A stretch of 64,000 nucleotides of DNA from Bacteroidia bacterium (GTDB lineage Bacteria; Bacteroidota; Bacteroidia; B-17B0; Aurantibacillaceae): assembly GCA_016787895.1 (NCBI GenBank), contig JAEUTN010000014.1, positions 1 through 64,000 on the forward strand, given 5' to 3'. Shown here in pieces: positions 9,450-19,376 of this stretch. The position numbers and the translations under genes are program-made. The notes beneath the pieces are model-generated. The model worked only from the letters and a program-made list of their open reading frames with translations. It did no database searches and was not told the DNA's origin. Within the stretch, counting starts at the first letter, position 1. Every line of letters begins with the position of its first letter.

Positions 9450-9633
9450 TCATAAAGACCTAAAAACTTGAAGTGTTTTATACAGTACAAAAATTCCTGC
9501 TATAGGAATGGCAATTGATAGTACCAATGCGGAGGGCTCCACCAGAATTAAGGGGACAGCAAAACAAATACTCCCATTCTCGTTTTAAAGGCTTTCAGTT
9601 TTTCCTTGTGTGTGATTGCCGAATTGATAAACT
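9450..9633 (-). pseudogene. Possible frameshifted small membrane protein remnant
   Basis: Read leftwards, one frame gives ITHKEKLKAFKTRMGVFVLLSP then a stop. A neighbouring frame continues with ILVEPSALVLSIAIPIAGIF and VLYKTLQVF to a stop at 9450. Joined, these look like a small membrane protein with two hydrophobic helices broken by one frameshift. No family recognised. The rest of the 313-nt gap 9363-9675 shows nothing. Confidence 0.3.
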
Positions 9634-9675
9634 GTAGTTTTTAAGCACCTTGTTGATTCCGACGAATAGTTCAAA

Positions 9676-10038
9676 TCACCCAAATTCAATCAGACCTAGT
9701 TCTGCGCTTTCCCCCACAGACCTTCCTTCTAAATCTACTACCACCCTCTTCTTATTGTTATCCATTTTCTCCAATAAACTCCTGCAGCTCCTGATCATTT
9801 TATGCTTGGTATGGTGAAAGGTCCATTTCATTTGTTCTTCACTATCCATATGGTAACGTTCGTGCAGCACCCAGGAGCAGGATTTAAGTTCAATCCATTC
9901 TCCTGATGCTTTGTGATTCATGGCTTCCAGATGGATTAAGACGTCCTGCAAAACATTGTCCAATCGCTCAATACAGGCCCATTTGTTCGTGAAAGGAACT
10001 TTTTCAATCTGTTCAAGCAATTGCACTAGCTTTTCCAT
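9676..10038 (-). CDS. Hypothetical small helical protein
   Basis: 120 aa, charged and probably all-helical, with several Trp and His residues in the middle (SCSWVLHERYHMDSEEQMKW, KWTFHHTKHKM). No signal peptide or membrane segment; I do not recognise a family. It begins with a clean ATG and stands alone between the decayed membrane gene and the divergent DUF1761 gene. Confidence 0.55.
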   Translation of the reverse strand: MEKLVQLLEQIEKVPFTNKWACIERLDNVLQDVLIHLEAMNHKASGEWIELKSCSWVLHERYHMDSEEQMKWTFHHTKHKMIRSCRSLLEKMDNNKKRVVVDLEGRSVGESAELGLIEFG

Positions 10039-10185
10039 GTTTCAAAATTACCTAAGCTCATAGCAATGTCTTGCTATAGAATATAGTATTTTAGGTATGC
10101 ATTCAGAAGAGGCCAGGTCTTAAAAAAACCATGGCTTTTTGCAGTGGATATGTATGGATTTTTTATTTTTACTAAAACTTCCATC

Positions 10186-10677
10186 ATGAACATAGCCGTT
10201 ATTTTTATTGCCGCCTTAATTCCATTGATAGTAGGATTTATCTGGTACCATCCGAAAGTATTTGGCACTACCTGGATGAAAGCCGCTGGTTTAAGCGAAG
10301 AAGACGGCAAAAACGCTAATATGGCCCTCATTTTCGGACTCACCTATGTGTTCAGTGTTATGCTGGCGGTTATTTTTCAAACCCTAGTCATACACCAGTC
10401 CCATATACAGTCTTTGTTTTTCCTGCAACCCATTCACGACCCTGCCTCCGAGGCCGGTGCACTTTACAAAAACATCATGGATCAGTACGGCAATAGCTAC
10501 CGCACCCTTAAACACGGGGCTTTTCACGGCACCATTGCCGGCGTTTTTATTGCACTGCCACTGGTGGCCATTAATGCCTTGTTTGAGCGCAAAGGTTTTA
10601 AATACATAGCCGTCAACAGCGGGTATTGGATTCTGAGCTTTGCCCTAATGGGCGCGGCAGTATGCGCGTTTTTATAG
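10186..10677 (+). CDS. DUF1761-like membrane protein
   Basis: 163 aa from the preferred start MNIAVIFIAAL (an upstream ATG at 10144 would add 14 residues). Four hydrophobic segments, with GFIWYHPKVFGTTWMKAAGLSEED after the first, typical of DUF1761 inner-membrane proteins. A conserved HGAFHG segment precedes the third helix. Function unknown in the family. Stands alone before rho. Confidence 0.75.
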   Translation: MNIAVIFIAALIPLIVGFIWYHPKVFGTTWMKAAGLSEEDGKNANMALIFGLTYVFSVMLAVIFQTLVIHQSHIQSLFFLQPIHDPASEAGALYKNIMDQYGNSYRTLKHGAFHGTIAGVFIALPLVAINALFERKGFKYIAVNSGYWILSFALMGAAVCAFL

Positions 10678-10836
10678 GTTCTAAGCCCAACAGGGCTAAA
10701 AAACAGTAAAATTATTTTTTTGGTTCACACTATTTTTGTTTAATATTGTACTGTTCAATCAGGGCTCGCTTTATTTCCCGCGGCCTTTTTTCACCAAACT
10801 CAATTAACACGTTCCACCATAACCAATACTGTATTT

Positions 10837-12417
10837 ATGTTTGAAGTCCTGGGACTTAGCAACAGGCCTTTGCCTGAGCTTAAAGAGATTGCTAAAGCTT
10901 TTTCAGTTGAATCCAAAGGCCTTGCAAAAGGCGATCTGATTCTCAAAATCATTGATGCGCAAGCCGCAGCGCCTGAACTGGCCAAACAAATTGTGAACCA
11001 ATTTTCCGTAAAACCATCCAAAGAAATGAAGGAAAAACGCCCAAGACGGGTTAAACTCGAACCCATGCAGGAAGAACCTGTTCATGAAGTGATGTCGCAA
11101 AACACGGAGGAAGAAACTATTTCCGAAACTCCTGTGGCCCCACCCGTTGAAAACAATGAAGAAACCGCAAAAGCTCCGGCCACAGCGGAGGATCAAAACA
11201 CCCAGGATGATCAAATGAGCCAGGAAGATCAAACTTCCGCCAATGAACCAAAAGAAGGAAACGATCAACAAAAACGTCCGGAAAAAGTATATTATAATTT
11301 CGACAACATTGTATTTGTTACCGGTGTGCTCGAAGTAATGTCTGATGGTTACGGGTTTTTACGCAGTGCCGATTACGATTACCTGAATTCGCCTGACGAC
11401 GTTTACGTATCTCAATCCCAAATCAAATTGTTCGGACTAAAAGCCGGCGATGTGGTGAAGGGTGGCGTGCGTCCTCCCAAAGAAGGCGAAAAATATTTTC
11501 CGCTGATAAAAGTGGAACAAATCAACGGACGCGATCCTTCCTTTGTGCGCGACCGTGTAATTTTTGATTACCTCACTCCATTATTTCCTTATGAAAAAAT
11601 AAAACTCACCGGGCATCCTCAGGAAAACATGAGCACCCGTGTGATGGATTTGTTTTCACCCATTGGAAAAGGTCAGCGTGGATTAATTGTTGCTCAGCCA
11701 AAAACCGGTAAAACCGTTTTGTTGAAAGATGTGGCCAATGCCATTGCTTACAATCATCCTGAAATTTACCTCATCATTTTGCTGATTGATGAACGCCCCG
11801 AAGAGGTAACCGATATGGCTCGCAGCGTTAAAGCGGAAGTTATATCCAGCACATTCGACGAACCGGCCGAAAAACACGTAAAGATTGCCAACATCGTACT
11901 TGAAAAAGCCAAACGTATGGTGGAATGCGGACACGATGTGGTGATTTTGCTCGACAGCATCACCCGCCTCGCCCGCGCTTACAATACGGTTTCTCCTGCC
12001 AGTGGAAAAGTACTCACCGGTGGTGTGGACGCTAACGCGCTTCACAAACCCAAACGTTTTTTTGGTGCGGCACGTAAAGTTGAAAATGGAGGTTCATTAA
12101 CCATCCTGGCGACAGCGCTTACTGAAACCGGATCAAAAATGGACGAGGTGATCTTCGAAGAATTTAAAGGTACCGGCAACATGGAACTTCAGTTGGACCG
12201 TAAATTATCCAACCGAAGGATTTATCCAGCCATTGATCTCCTCGCCTCCTCTACCCGACGCGATGATCTATTGCTTGATAAAGACACCCTGACCCGTTTG
12301 TGGGTGTTGCGTAAACACCTCGGCGACATGAACCCTCAGGAAGCCATGGAGTTTTTACTCGATCGTTTGCGCCGCAGCCAAACCAACGAGGAATTTCTCA
12401 TTAGCATGAACGGCTAA
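10837..12417 (+). CDS. rho: Transcription termination factor Rho
   Basis: 526 aa. An N-terminal Rho_N SAP-like domain (residues ~1-50) is followed by a long acidic, low-complexity insert (~70-150, rich in E, Q, D, P), which is usual in Bacteroidota Rho. The cold-shock-like RNA-binding domain (~155-235) contains [15 protein letters not shown]. The RecA-like ATPase has Walker A AQPKTGKT (K292), Walker [13 protein letters not shown] and the Q-loop/R-loop region TGGVDANAL. Hexameric RNA helicase that ends untranslated transcripts. A DUF4199 gene follows 2 nt after its stop. Confidence 0.97.
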   Translation: MFEVLGLSNRPLPELKEIAKAFSVESKGLAKGDLILKIIDAQAAAPELAKQIVNQFSVKPSKEMKEKRPRRVKLEPMQEEPVHEVMSQNTEEETISETPVAPPVENNEETAKAPATAEDQNTQDDQMSQEDQTSANEPKEGNDQQKRPEKVYYNFDNIVFVTGVLEVMSDGYGFLRSADYDYLNSPDDVYVSQSQIKLFGLKAGDVVKGGVRPPKEGEKYFPLIKVEQINGRDPSFVRDRVIFDYLTPLFPYEKIKLTGHPQENMSTRVMDLFSPIGKGQRGLIVAQPKTGKTVLLKDVANAIAYNHPEIYLIILLIDERPEEVTDMARSVKAEVISSTFDEPAEKHVKIANIVLEKAKRMVECGHDVVILLDSITRLARAYNTVSPASGKVLTGGVDANALHKPKRFFGAARKVENGGSLTILATALTETGSKMDEVIFEEFKGTGNMELQLDRKLSNRRIYPAIDLLASSTRRDDLLLDKDTLTRLWVLRKHLGDMNPQEAMEFLLDRLRRSQTNEEFLISMNG

Positions 12418-12419
12418 GC

Positions 12420-12947
12420 ATGAACAAAAAAGCGCTTTTGTATGGCTTGATATATGCCGCTGTAGTTATCGCCTTTAAAATTTACATCCTTGTTTCAGGC
12501 AATGCCCTTACCAAATTCGGGTATTTTTATTCCAACATCACGGCTGTATTTTTAATTCTGCCGTTTTATTTTCTTTTACTTAAAAACATCCGGGATAAGG
12601 AGTATGGCGGTGTATTAGCAGGAAGGGAAGCCTTTCGTCTGTGTTTGAGTTTGCTGGTAGTCGCACTAGTTCTTGTAAGTATTTACCATTACATCGAGTT
12701 TTCGAGATACGGACAAACCCTCGCCGAAACCTATTATAACAGCGAAACATTCCTGAACTTTTTAAAATCTCAGAAAAACATTACGCCTGACAAATACAAC
12801 AGCATCATTGCCGAGCAAATCAAAACAGCCGGCACCTCTGCATTTAAAGCCACTACCGGAAAATTGGTATCGTATTTGTTTATCGGCATCAGCGGGGCTT
12901 TTATAGTTTCCGTATTTATGAAACGCTCAGGGGTCAAAGCCAGGTAA
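12420..12947 (+). CDS. DUF4199-like membrane protein
   Basis: 175 aa with hydrophobic helices near residues 5-25, 38-58, 75-95 and 148-168, matching the Bacteroidota DUF4199 family of unknown function. Starts 2 nt after rho, so probably co-transcribed. Its 3' end overlaps the convergent outer-membrane gene by 14 nt. Confidence 0.75.
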   Translation: MNKKALLYGLIYAAVVIAFKIYILVSGNALTKFGYFYSNITAVFLILPFYFLLLKNIRDKEYGGVLAGREAFRLCLSLLVVALVLVSIYHYIEFSRYGQTLAETYYNSETFLNFLKSQKNITPDKYNSIIAEQIKTAGTSAFKATTGKLVSYLFIGISGAFIVSVFMKRSGVKAR

Positions 12948-14373
12948 TAATTCGCTTTTTTAGGCTGTTTTTTTTATTGATGTTATTGCCTTGTTTAACT
13001 TTTCGTGAGGTTTTTTTCTTTTTTAAACCCGGACGGCAATCGTCCACCGCCATTTTTTTAGTATTGCAGGCCTGATTTCGGAATAAGGAAAGTCCGAGTT
13101 TAAAATAGACCCCAAAGTGGCTGGTGTTGGAAGGTACAATAAACGGAACCACATTATCCACCCCCAACACAAATGTTCTGAACCTGAAAGCCAGACCCAG
13201 ATAGGGGTAACGAAAACGCTGAAAAGTAAGTGGTAAAGAAACTTCTATGGTTCTGGTTTCATATCGCGGTGCAATACAAATGAGGTTGGAAGCCTGGGCA
13301 CCAATTACTGCATCGGGGATAAGGTTTTTAATCAATAAAGCATTCAAATAGATCCGGTTTTCAAAATTGTAATCCCCCTGCAACACCAATGCCGAAGGGC
13401 AAATGGCCCAAATGGGCTGATTCGCGGTGTAATAGTTGTCGAAATTAGCAGTGAACGATTGGTCCTGAGATGTGGTGTAAACCGTAGTGTCAATCTTTGC
13501 TCTGTGAGTGCCTTTTGTAAATTTTAATGCGCCCAAATCCATCAGAGAAACACTCCATTTGTACTTGTAATCCTCATACTTGCAATTGGAGCGTTTGGAA
13601 TTCACGTAGTAGTTGTTGATGTTGTTGAGCATCTTTTTATATGTGATGCCCAAATCTGCGGAGAATCCCCTGCCGCTGTTCCAGGCCGCATCGTTGTACG
13701 CGTCGCTTGCCTTGAGCCGTATAACCTGATACGTGGAATCCACCAGATTGGCCTCCAATTCGTTCACCCTTTTGTAATTTAAATTGATACCGGTAAGGTA
13801 TTTAACACTCAAACCAACATTCAAAAGCCGGTCCGGCTCTAATCGCAGCATTTTAGAATAATTCAAACCGTACTCCGCCCAGGTCATACTGCCAATCAAT
13901 ACATCGTTCACCTTCACTTGTTCGGGATAAGCGTTGTGGTAATCCGATTCGGGATCAAGAATCTGCATCATGGCATCGTACGACATGCCTTTGGCCATGC
14001 TGTTGGATCGAACGCGTGTAAAAAATCCGGCCCCAAAATCCATGGTGCTGATAACAAAAGCCGGACCCATGACATCCGCCCTTAATTGTACAAATTCCTT
14101 ACCGGATGTGCTTTTCGGAACCGGCTCAGGTGGTGTTGCACCAAACATAAGTGCATAAGGATTTAATTTGGGCAAATAAGCGATGTTGGTGGAAACCATG
14201 GCCCCCGCATCTGCCAGGTTAAACTGAAGAAAACACCGGGAATCGGAAGTATTGGCGGGATTCAGAAAAAGGGCTGAAGTGCTCAGGTAATTGCTGCCGG
14301 CCATACCTTGTTTGTCCTGTGCAGAGACAAACAGGGAACACCAGATAAAAAGCATGATCCAGGAGACCCTCAT
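12934..14373 (-). CDS. DUF5723-like outer-membrane beta-barrel protein
   Basis: 479 aa with a signal peptide (residues 1-18, ending VSAQ) and alternating strands ending in aromatics. The N-terminal part (NYLSTSALFLNPANTSDSRC) fits the DUF5723 family of Bacteroidota outer-membrane proteins, relatives of PorV/PorP-type barrels. The C-terminus is unusually basic (GLKKKKTSRKVKQGNNINKK), which is odd after a barrel and probably a periplasmic or surface tail. Function unknown. Confidence 0.7.
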   Translation of the reverse strand: MRVSWIMLFIWCSLFVSAQDKQGMAGSNYLSTSALFLNPANTSDSRCFLQFNLADAGAMVSTNIAYLPKLNPYALMFGATPPEPVPKSTSGKEFVQLRADVMGPAFVISTMDFGAGFFTRVRSNSMAKGMSYDAMMQILDPESDYHNAYPEQVKVNDVLIGSMTWAEYGLNYSKMLRLEPDRLLNVGLSVKYLTGINLNYKRVNELEANLVDSTYQVIRLKASDAYNDAAWNSGRGFSADLGITYKKMLNNINNYYVNSKRSNCKYEDYKYKWSVSLMDLGALKFTKGTHRAKIDTTVYTTSQDQSFTANFDNYYTANQPIWAICPSALVLQGDYNFENRIYLNALLIKNLIPDAVIGAQASNLICIAPRYETRTIEVSLPLTFQRFRYPYLGLAFRFRTFVLGVDNVVPFIVPSNTSHFGVYFKLGLSLFRNQACNTKKMAVDDCRPGLKKKKTSRKVKQGNNINKKNSLKKRIITWL

Positions 14374-14442
14374 CTTGTAAATAGCTGTAAAGTACTTTTA
14401 TCTTAAATTTTTACAAAGCCGAAATACATATTTTCAACCTGC

Positions 14443-15435
14443 CTATCGAAACAGGGACACATGGCCTGTTCTCACTTGCTTTTTATCCGTACCCTTTTCA
14501 ATGGTTTCAATTTTATACACATAAACATCCTCCGGACACAAATTGCCTTTGAACCTGCCATCCCATTTCCCATTGCTTTGGTAGGTGCTGAAAATGGCGT
14601 TGCCCCAACGATCGCTGATGCTCATGTTAAAATACGAATACTCACATTCCGCTACCGGAAAAAAATAATCGTTCCTGTTGTCTTCATTGGGTGTAAAACT
14701 GTTCGGAATCATCATTTCGCATTCGCATAATTTTAAAACTACCCTTGTGCTGTCTCTGAATTCTCCGCAAGGGGCCAGGGTGCTTTGTACCCAATAAATG
14801 CCTTCCGAACTCACCGCGGTGCTATAGCTGTTTGATCCCGTACTCCACAACAAACGTGTACCCGGACTCACTTTTACGCTGATGATTTTATTGGGTTCGT
14901 TTAAACAAAAACTAAGTTCTTTGGGTAAAAGTGTCGGTGATTTGTTGACTGCCCTAACCTGAATGGTATCCGTAACAGAACACACCCCGTTGCTGACTTT
15001 TACCCAATACAGGCCTTCCTTTTTAATTTCGATTTTAGGCGTTTTTTCACCGGTGCTCCACAAATGGTAGAAATTACTGTACCTGGTACTCAACAGTAAA
15101 GCGGAATTGCCGCACAACACCGTATCGCGCAGATGTTTCAGCGGGCGGGGCAAGACCATTAGATAAACACTGTCTCTGATTTGTTTTGAAAAGTAAGCCG
15201 ACTCCACCTTCACCGCGTAACGCCCTTGTTTTTTCACGATTAATTTGCTGGTATTGGTGATAATGCCGGCAGGTGTTGTCCAATACACCGAAGCATAATT
15301 GTCATAACCCTGTTGTATGTCCAGCAAAATGCTATCACCCTGACAGATTTTTAAACTATCTGGCAAAAGTTCAGGTTTTTGAGCCAGGCTTTGCAAACCA
15401 AAAAGGAAAAGAACATATGTGAAAAGCTGTTTCAC
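14443..15435 (-). CDS. Secreted protein with gliding/T9SS type-B C-terminal domain
   Basis: 330 aa, starting at a GTG whose first base directly follows the TGA of the upstream kinase gene. Signal peptide to residue ~18 (SLAQ). Two or three Ig-like modules with YHLWSTGEKTP and LLWSTGSNSYST, then a CHU_C / gliding-motility C-terminal domain (MIPNSFTPNEDNRNDYFFP, ISDRWGNAIFS, CPEDVYVYKI). That domain directs type IX secretion to the cell surface. Ends VSLFR. Likely exported surface protein; translational coupling to the sensor kinase suggests co-expression. Confidence 0.88.
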   Translation of the reverse strand: MKQLFTYVLFLFGLQSLAQKPELLPDSLKICQGDSILLDIQQGYDNYASVYWTTPAGIITNTSKLIVKKQGRYAVKVESAYFSKQIRDSVYLMVLPRPLKHLRDTVLCGNSALLLSTRYSNFYHLWSTGEKTPKIEIKKEGLYWVKVSNGVCSVTDTIQVRAVNKSPTLLPKELSFCLNEPNKIISVKVSPGTRLLWSTGSNSYSTAVSSEGIYWVQSTLAPCGEFRDSTRVVLKLCECEMMIPNSFTPNEDNRNDYFFPVAECEYSYFNMSISDRWGNAIFSTYQSNGKWDGRFKGNLCPEDVYVYKIETIEKGTDKKQVRTGHVSLFR

Positions 15436-18348
15436 TCAGAGTTCAAGTGTAATTTCAATTAATGTACCTTGTTTCGACGGGTCAAGTGTTGAGCGGTCGG
15501 TCATGTGCACAACCTGTTTTTTGCCGCTAAGTCGTGAATTGATATCGAGTATGGTTTTAATGGTACCGGTAGCCAGGGATTTGTGACCTGCTTTTAATTT
15601 CTCTGATGCTTTGATCAAACCCACGCCATCATCCTCAATACTAATTTTAAGTGATTTATTGCCATCCATAAAAAAGGAAATGCGCAGGTGGCCCGGCTCG
15701 TGTTTGGGTAAAATTCCATGGAGTATACAATTTTCTACATACGGCTGTATAATCATGTTGGGAATCAACAGTTCTTCTGTTTTGATGGAAGGATCGATTA
15801 TTATTTCGTAACTGAATTTATTTTTAAACCGTTCTTTTTCAAGTTCGAGGTAATAGGTCAAACGGGCCAGTTCATCGTAAAGGCTGATTTCCCTTAGAGC
15901 CGCTTTTTCAATGATCATGCGAATCAGACGCGAAAACTTCGCCAGGTATTCACTTGCCCTCAGGCTGTCATTTGTGTTGATATAATTTTGAATGGATGTT
16001 AAGGAGTTAAAAATAAAGTGAGGACTTAACAGAGAATTCATGGCCTGATGTTTCAGTTCATTGATTTGTTGTTCTTGCTTTAACCGGGTTTTTGCAATGC
16101 GTTTCACCCTTCTGATCCAGATCACACTGATTAAAATCACAAACAGCAAACCAAAGCCGAGGAGTAACCAATAAAGCGCCTGTTGTTCGCTTAATTTCTC
16201 TTCCTTCACAATAACGATGCTGCTGGGTTCACTCCAGGTAATGTTATCGGCCGAAGCCCTGATGGAAATCCGGTGTTTACCTCCGGGTAATGAAATGTTG
16301 AGTGAAAGATCGCTGAACTCTCTCCATTCCTCCGAATTGAGTTGGTACTTAAAATACTGTTTATTGGGTCGCGTGTATAAGGGGCTGTAAAATTGTATGG
16401 ATATATTATCCTGTGATGAAGTGAGCCGGTATACCCCCTCTGTGGACCTTATCGCCAATTCTCCATAAAACACCTGTTCAATACTTACCGGATTCAGTAC
16501 CCTGTTGTATTTTTCGATGTTCATCAATGGCGTAGTGGCGATACCTCTTGCAGTAGCTATTCCAAGCACCCCGTTGCTGATGGATAGATCGTTAACGGAA
16601 TTGGAAAGTAAACCGTTTGATTTGTTTATGACCTGCTGTGGATTAAATTTCAAATCACAAATCAGCACTCCATCCAGCGTTGCCAACCACAGTTTATCGT
16701 TGATGACTTTGATTTTTTTCACGCTGTTCAAGCGGAAAGGACCAATCTTTTGAATCAGTTTGTTTTCTCCCAGATCGGTAATGCCCGCTTCGTGCGCCAC
16801 AAATAATTTTCCGTTTACCAGAGCAATATCATTGATGTTGTAATTCAAAGCATCACTCACCAGGTTGTGATGGCGTTTGGTAACAAAATCGTATTTATAC
16901 AAACCGTTGCTGGTAGCCACATACAGAGCTTTATCCCTTTTGTACAATGCATTTACGGTAATGCGGTAATCCGGAAAGGAAATTAAGGTATCAAGGGTTT
17001 TGCTTCCATCTGAATTGCAAAGCAAAATATTGGCGTTCCAGTCGGCCAAAATACTTTGTTCAGCAGAAATTGGATAAAACTGCCTGGCAATAACGGGTTG
17101 CAGTTTATAGGAGTTTTTGGAATCAAAAAAAAGAGCAGGCCGCATGTTAAACTGGCTGCGTTTTGAATAAAAAATAACTCCGTTTACATTCACCAAACCC
17201 GAGATGGGTTCCATGAACAATTCATCGGGCTCCGATAAAATTCGCGTGGCATTGTTCGTTAGGTTTAAACCAAAGAGTCCGTTGCCCGTTGCTGCCACCA
17301 GGAGGTTGTTTTTAAGGAATACCTGGTTAACACTGAGGTTTTTGTTTTTGTACAAAAATTGTATGGCATTAAAAAAACTGTTTTGAATCAGGTATACGCC
17401 ATCGTTGTATGTGCCCACCCAAATGTTGTTTTCCCTGTCCTTATAAATACAGTTGATGAGTGAAGGGGCGATTCCAAGCAATTCAAACACATCGTACACC
17501 TGGTTGTTTTGGAGAAGAAATAAATTTTCATCTGGGAAAGAAGTGAACCAAATACGACCAAAATCATCCGTGAGCAATTTGTTGATGCTTTTTTCTCCTC
17601 CCAATAAAAACGTACTGCTCTTTTTTTGATACCGGGGCAGTTGTTCCCGAACAATTTTTAAATCTCTTAAAAACAAAATACGGTTTTCGGTCCCAAGTAT
17701 AAGTTCCCCTTCATTGTTTTCGGTAATGGAATGAATTTTAACTTTTTTGCCGAGTTCAATTTTTACCTGGCGCTCTCCTATCAATTCATACAAGCCATCG
17801 CTCCGGCCCAGAAGCAGTTTGCCTGAACGGCTGCGGTAAATACAATAGGCCTGGTTTAAGCGGTCGTTTTTTCTGAGCTCATCGTTGATTACACGCCCGG
17901 TGGCTGTTTCCAGTGTAGTGAGTTTAATGCCTGAGGTGAGGGCGTAAATGTAGTTGTCGCTTAACAACAACTGGTCGGCATTGTTATTGAACCTGAACCG
18001 GGGCGGAAAACGAAGAGCGTTATTTTGTCCGTTGTATTCCGCTATGCCCTCACCGCGTATGGAAAAGTTTAGGGTATTTTTATCCTTAATTACCGCGTAC
18101 AAAAGGGTGTTGCTTTTTAAGCTGTCGATCAGCAATTGCCTGAACCTGTACCCATCGTAATAATACACCCCGTTTTGAGTGGTAAAATACATCAGGCCGT
18201 TTTCGTGTTGTTGAATGGAAAAGATGTTGGCGTTGTTCAAACCTTCTTCACTTCCCAACTTTTGGAAGTTAAAAGAGGGGGATTGGGAAAACGCAATACC
18301 CGCTAAAGTATAAAGGAAAACAAAAAGGTATTTTTGAAGTGCCTGCAC
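15436..18348 (-). CDS. Two-component sensor histidine kinase, propeller + LytS-type kinase
   Basis: 970 aa. Signal peptide (residues 1-21), a periplasmic region of two-component-propeller repeats (for example GLMYFTTQNGVYYYDG, NNIWVGTYNDGVYLI, KLWLATLDGVLICDL), a Y_Y_Y domain (~660-735) and one transmembrane helix (~745-765). A cytoplasmic LytS/HisKA-type kinase has the phospho-His in SPHFIFNSLTSIQNYI and an ATPase domain with IEDDGVGL. These sensors detect periplasmic or outer-membrane signals and phosphorylate LytTR regulators; the one at 18402 is the obvious partner. Confidence 0.93.
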   Translation of the reverse strand: MQALQKYLFVFLYTLAGIAFSQSPSFNFQKLGSEEGLNNANIFSIQQHENGLMYFTTQNGVYYYDGYRFRQLLIDSLKSNTLLYAVIKDKNTLNFSIRGEGIAEYNGQNNALRFPPRFRFNNNADQLLLSDNYIYALTSGIKLTTLETATGRVINDELRKNDRLNQAYCIYRSRSGKLLLGRSDGLYELIGERQVKIELGKKVKIHSITENNEGELILGTENRILFLRDLKIVREQLPRYQKKSSTFLLGGEKSINKLLTDDFGRIWFTSFPDENLFLLQNNQVYDVFELLGIAPSLINCIYKDRENNIWVGTYNDGVYLIQNSFFNAIQFLYKNKNLSVNQVFLKNNLLVAATGNGLFGLNLTNNATRILSEPDELFMEPISGLVNVNGVIFYSKRSQFNMRPALFFDSKNSYKLQPVIARQFYPISAEQSILADWNANILLCNSDGSKTLDTLISFPDYRITVNALYKRDKALYVATSNGLYKYDFVTKRHHNLVSDALNYNINDIALVNGKLFVAHEAGITDLGENKLIQKIGPFRLNSVKKIKVINDKLWLATLDGVLICDLKFNPQQVINKSNGLLSNSVNDLSISNGVLGIATARGIATTPLMNIEKYNRVLNPVSIEQVFYGELAIRSTEGVYRLTSSQDNISIQFYSPLYTRPNKQYFKYQLNSEEWREFSDLSLNISLPGGKHRISIRASADNITWSEPSSIVIVKEEKLSEQQALYWLLLGFGLLFVILISVIWIRRVKRIAKTRLKQEQQINELKHQAMNSLLSPHFIFNSLTSIQNYINTNDSLRASEYLAKFSRLIRMIIEKAALREISLYDELARLTYYLELEKERFKNKFSYEIIIDPSIKTEELLIPNMIIQPYVENCILHGILPKHEPGHLRISFFMDGNKSLKISIEDDGVGLIKASEKLKAGHKSLATGTIKTILDINSRLSGKKQVVHMTDRSTLDPSKQGTLIEITLEL

Positions 18349-18368
18349 AGGTCCTCATAAAAATACAA

Positions 18369-18387
18369 AAAGCCCTTGACCGGGCTT
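18369..18387 (-). terminator. Weak intrinsic terminator between response regulator and kinase
   Basis: On the minus strand AAGCCC-GGTCAA-GGGCTT followed by TTTTT, between the response regulator stop (18402) and the kinase start (18348). Could lower kinase expression relative to the regulator. Confidence 0.5.
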
Positions 18388-18401
18388 AGTACTGTACGAA
18401 A

Positions 18402-19145
18402 TTATTTTGGGGTTACCGACTTGGTTTTAATAAACTCTCCAAAGTCCTGTATTCTGGCTTTGCTCACCTGAACCCTGGTTCCATCGCTTAAAATAACCTC
18501 TCCACCCTCGTGGTTGCTGTATTCCTTGATGTAATTAAAATTAATGAGGGCCGAACGGTGCACGCGAAAAAAATCCTGTATTGGTAAAATGCTTTCAAAT
18601 TCTTTCAGGGTTTTACTGGCCACTATCTTTTTTTGCCCATTCAGGTACAAATTGGTGTAATTGTCATTGGCTTCCAGCCAAACAATGTCTTTAAAATCTA
18701 CCAGAGTAAAGCCTTTGCTGTGATTAATCAGAACCAAATTTTTATTTTCTTCCGATTTGCCGCCCGAAGCAGGTTTGGATTCATAATGTAATATGACTTT
18801 TTTAACGGCCCCCTGAAGTTCACTGAGCATTAAAGGTTTTAATAAATAATCAATGGCCCCGGCTTTTACCGCGGTAATGCCATGTTCGCTATAGGCGGTT
18901 AAAAATATCACACAAAAATCGCGGTTGTAAATGCCTTCCAGCATTTCAAAACCATTCATGCCCGGCATATTGATGTCCAGAAACACCACATGGGGTTTTA
19001 ATTCCTGAATCTTCTGTTTCCCGTCGGGACCATTGTCTGCCTCGCCTACAATTTCCACTTCAGGACAATACTTCTCAAGCATGTTGCGGGTATTGCTCCT
19101 GCTGTCCTCCTCATCGTCAATGATAACTGCTTTGTACCGTTGCAT
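18402..19145 (-). CDS. LytTR-family response regulator
   Basis: 247 aa. Receiver domain (~4-120) with acidic pair IIDDEED, phosphoacceptor D57 in VVFLDINMPGMNG and switch lysine in YLLKPL. C-terminal LytTR DNA-binding domain (~140-240) with VWLEANDNYTNLYL, FFRVHRSALINF and a final helix. Transcribed just before the propeller kinase at 15436, so this is its cognate regulator. Targets unknown; the adjacent secreted protein genes are candidates. Confidence 0.95.
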   Translation of the reverse strand: MQRYKAVIIDDEEDSRSNTRNMLEKYCPEVEIVGEADNGPDGKQKIQELKPHVVFLDINMPGMNGFEMLEGIYNRDFCVIFLTAYSEHGITAVKAGAIDYLLKPLMLSELQGAVKKVILHYESKPASGGKSEENKNLVLINHSKGFTLVDFKDIVWLEANDNYTNLYLNGQKKIVASKTLKEFESILPIQDFFRVHRSALINFNYIKEYSNHEGGEVILSDGTRVQVSKARIQDFGEFIKTKSVTPK

Positions 19146-19325
19146 CTTTTTTGAAAGCTAATCTAAGCATGAAATTACTGAAAATTTGCCTGACTTAGTT
19201 AAACTGGGTATTTGTTGAGTAAAGCACAGCAGTTTAGATGAATGGTAAATCGAATACTCCAGCTTTGCCATAGTTATAAGTAGCCGATTTTGCCCTGGTT
19301 ACAAAAAAATCGTTGATTAAAGGCA

Positions 19326-19361
19326 TAAAAAAAGGCCCGGATCTTTCACCGGACCTTTTTT
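19326..19361 (-). terminator. Intrinsic terminator after ssb
   Basis: Hairpin AGGCCCGG/CCGGACCT (one mismatch) with T-runs on both strands. On the minus strand it follows the ssb stop codon by ~16 nt. Confidence 0.75.
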
Positions 19362-19376
19362 AGGAGTGGACTACGA

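Noticed and set aside
10685..10700. Small hairpin AGCCC-AACA-GGGCT upstream of rho as a terminator
   Set aside because: Not followed by a T-run on either strand.
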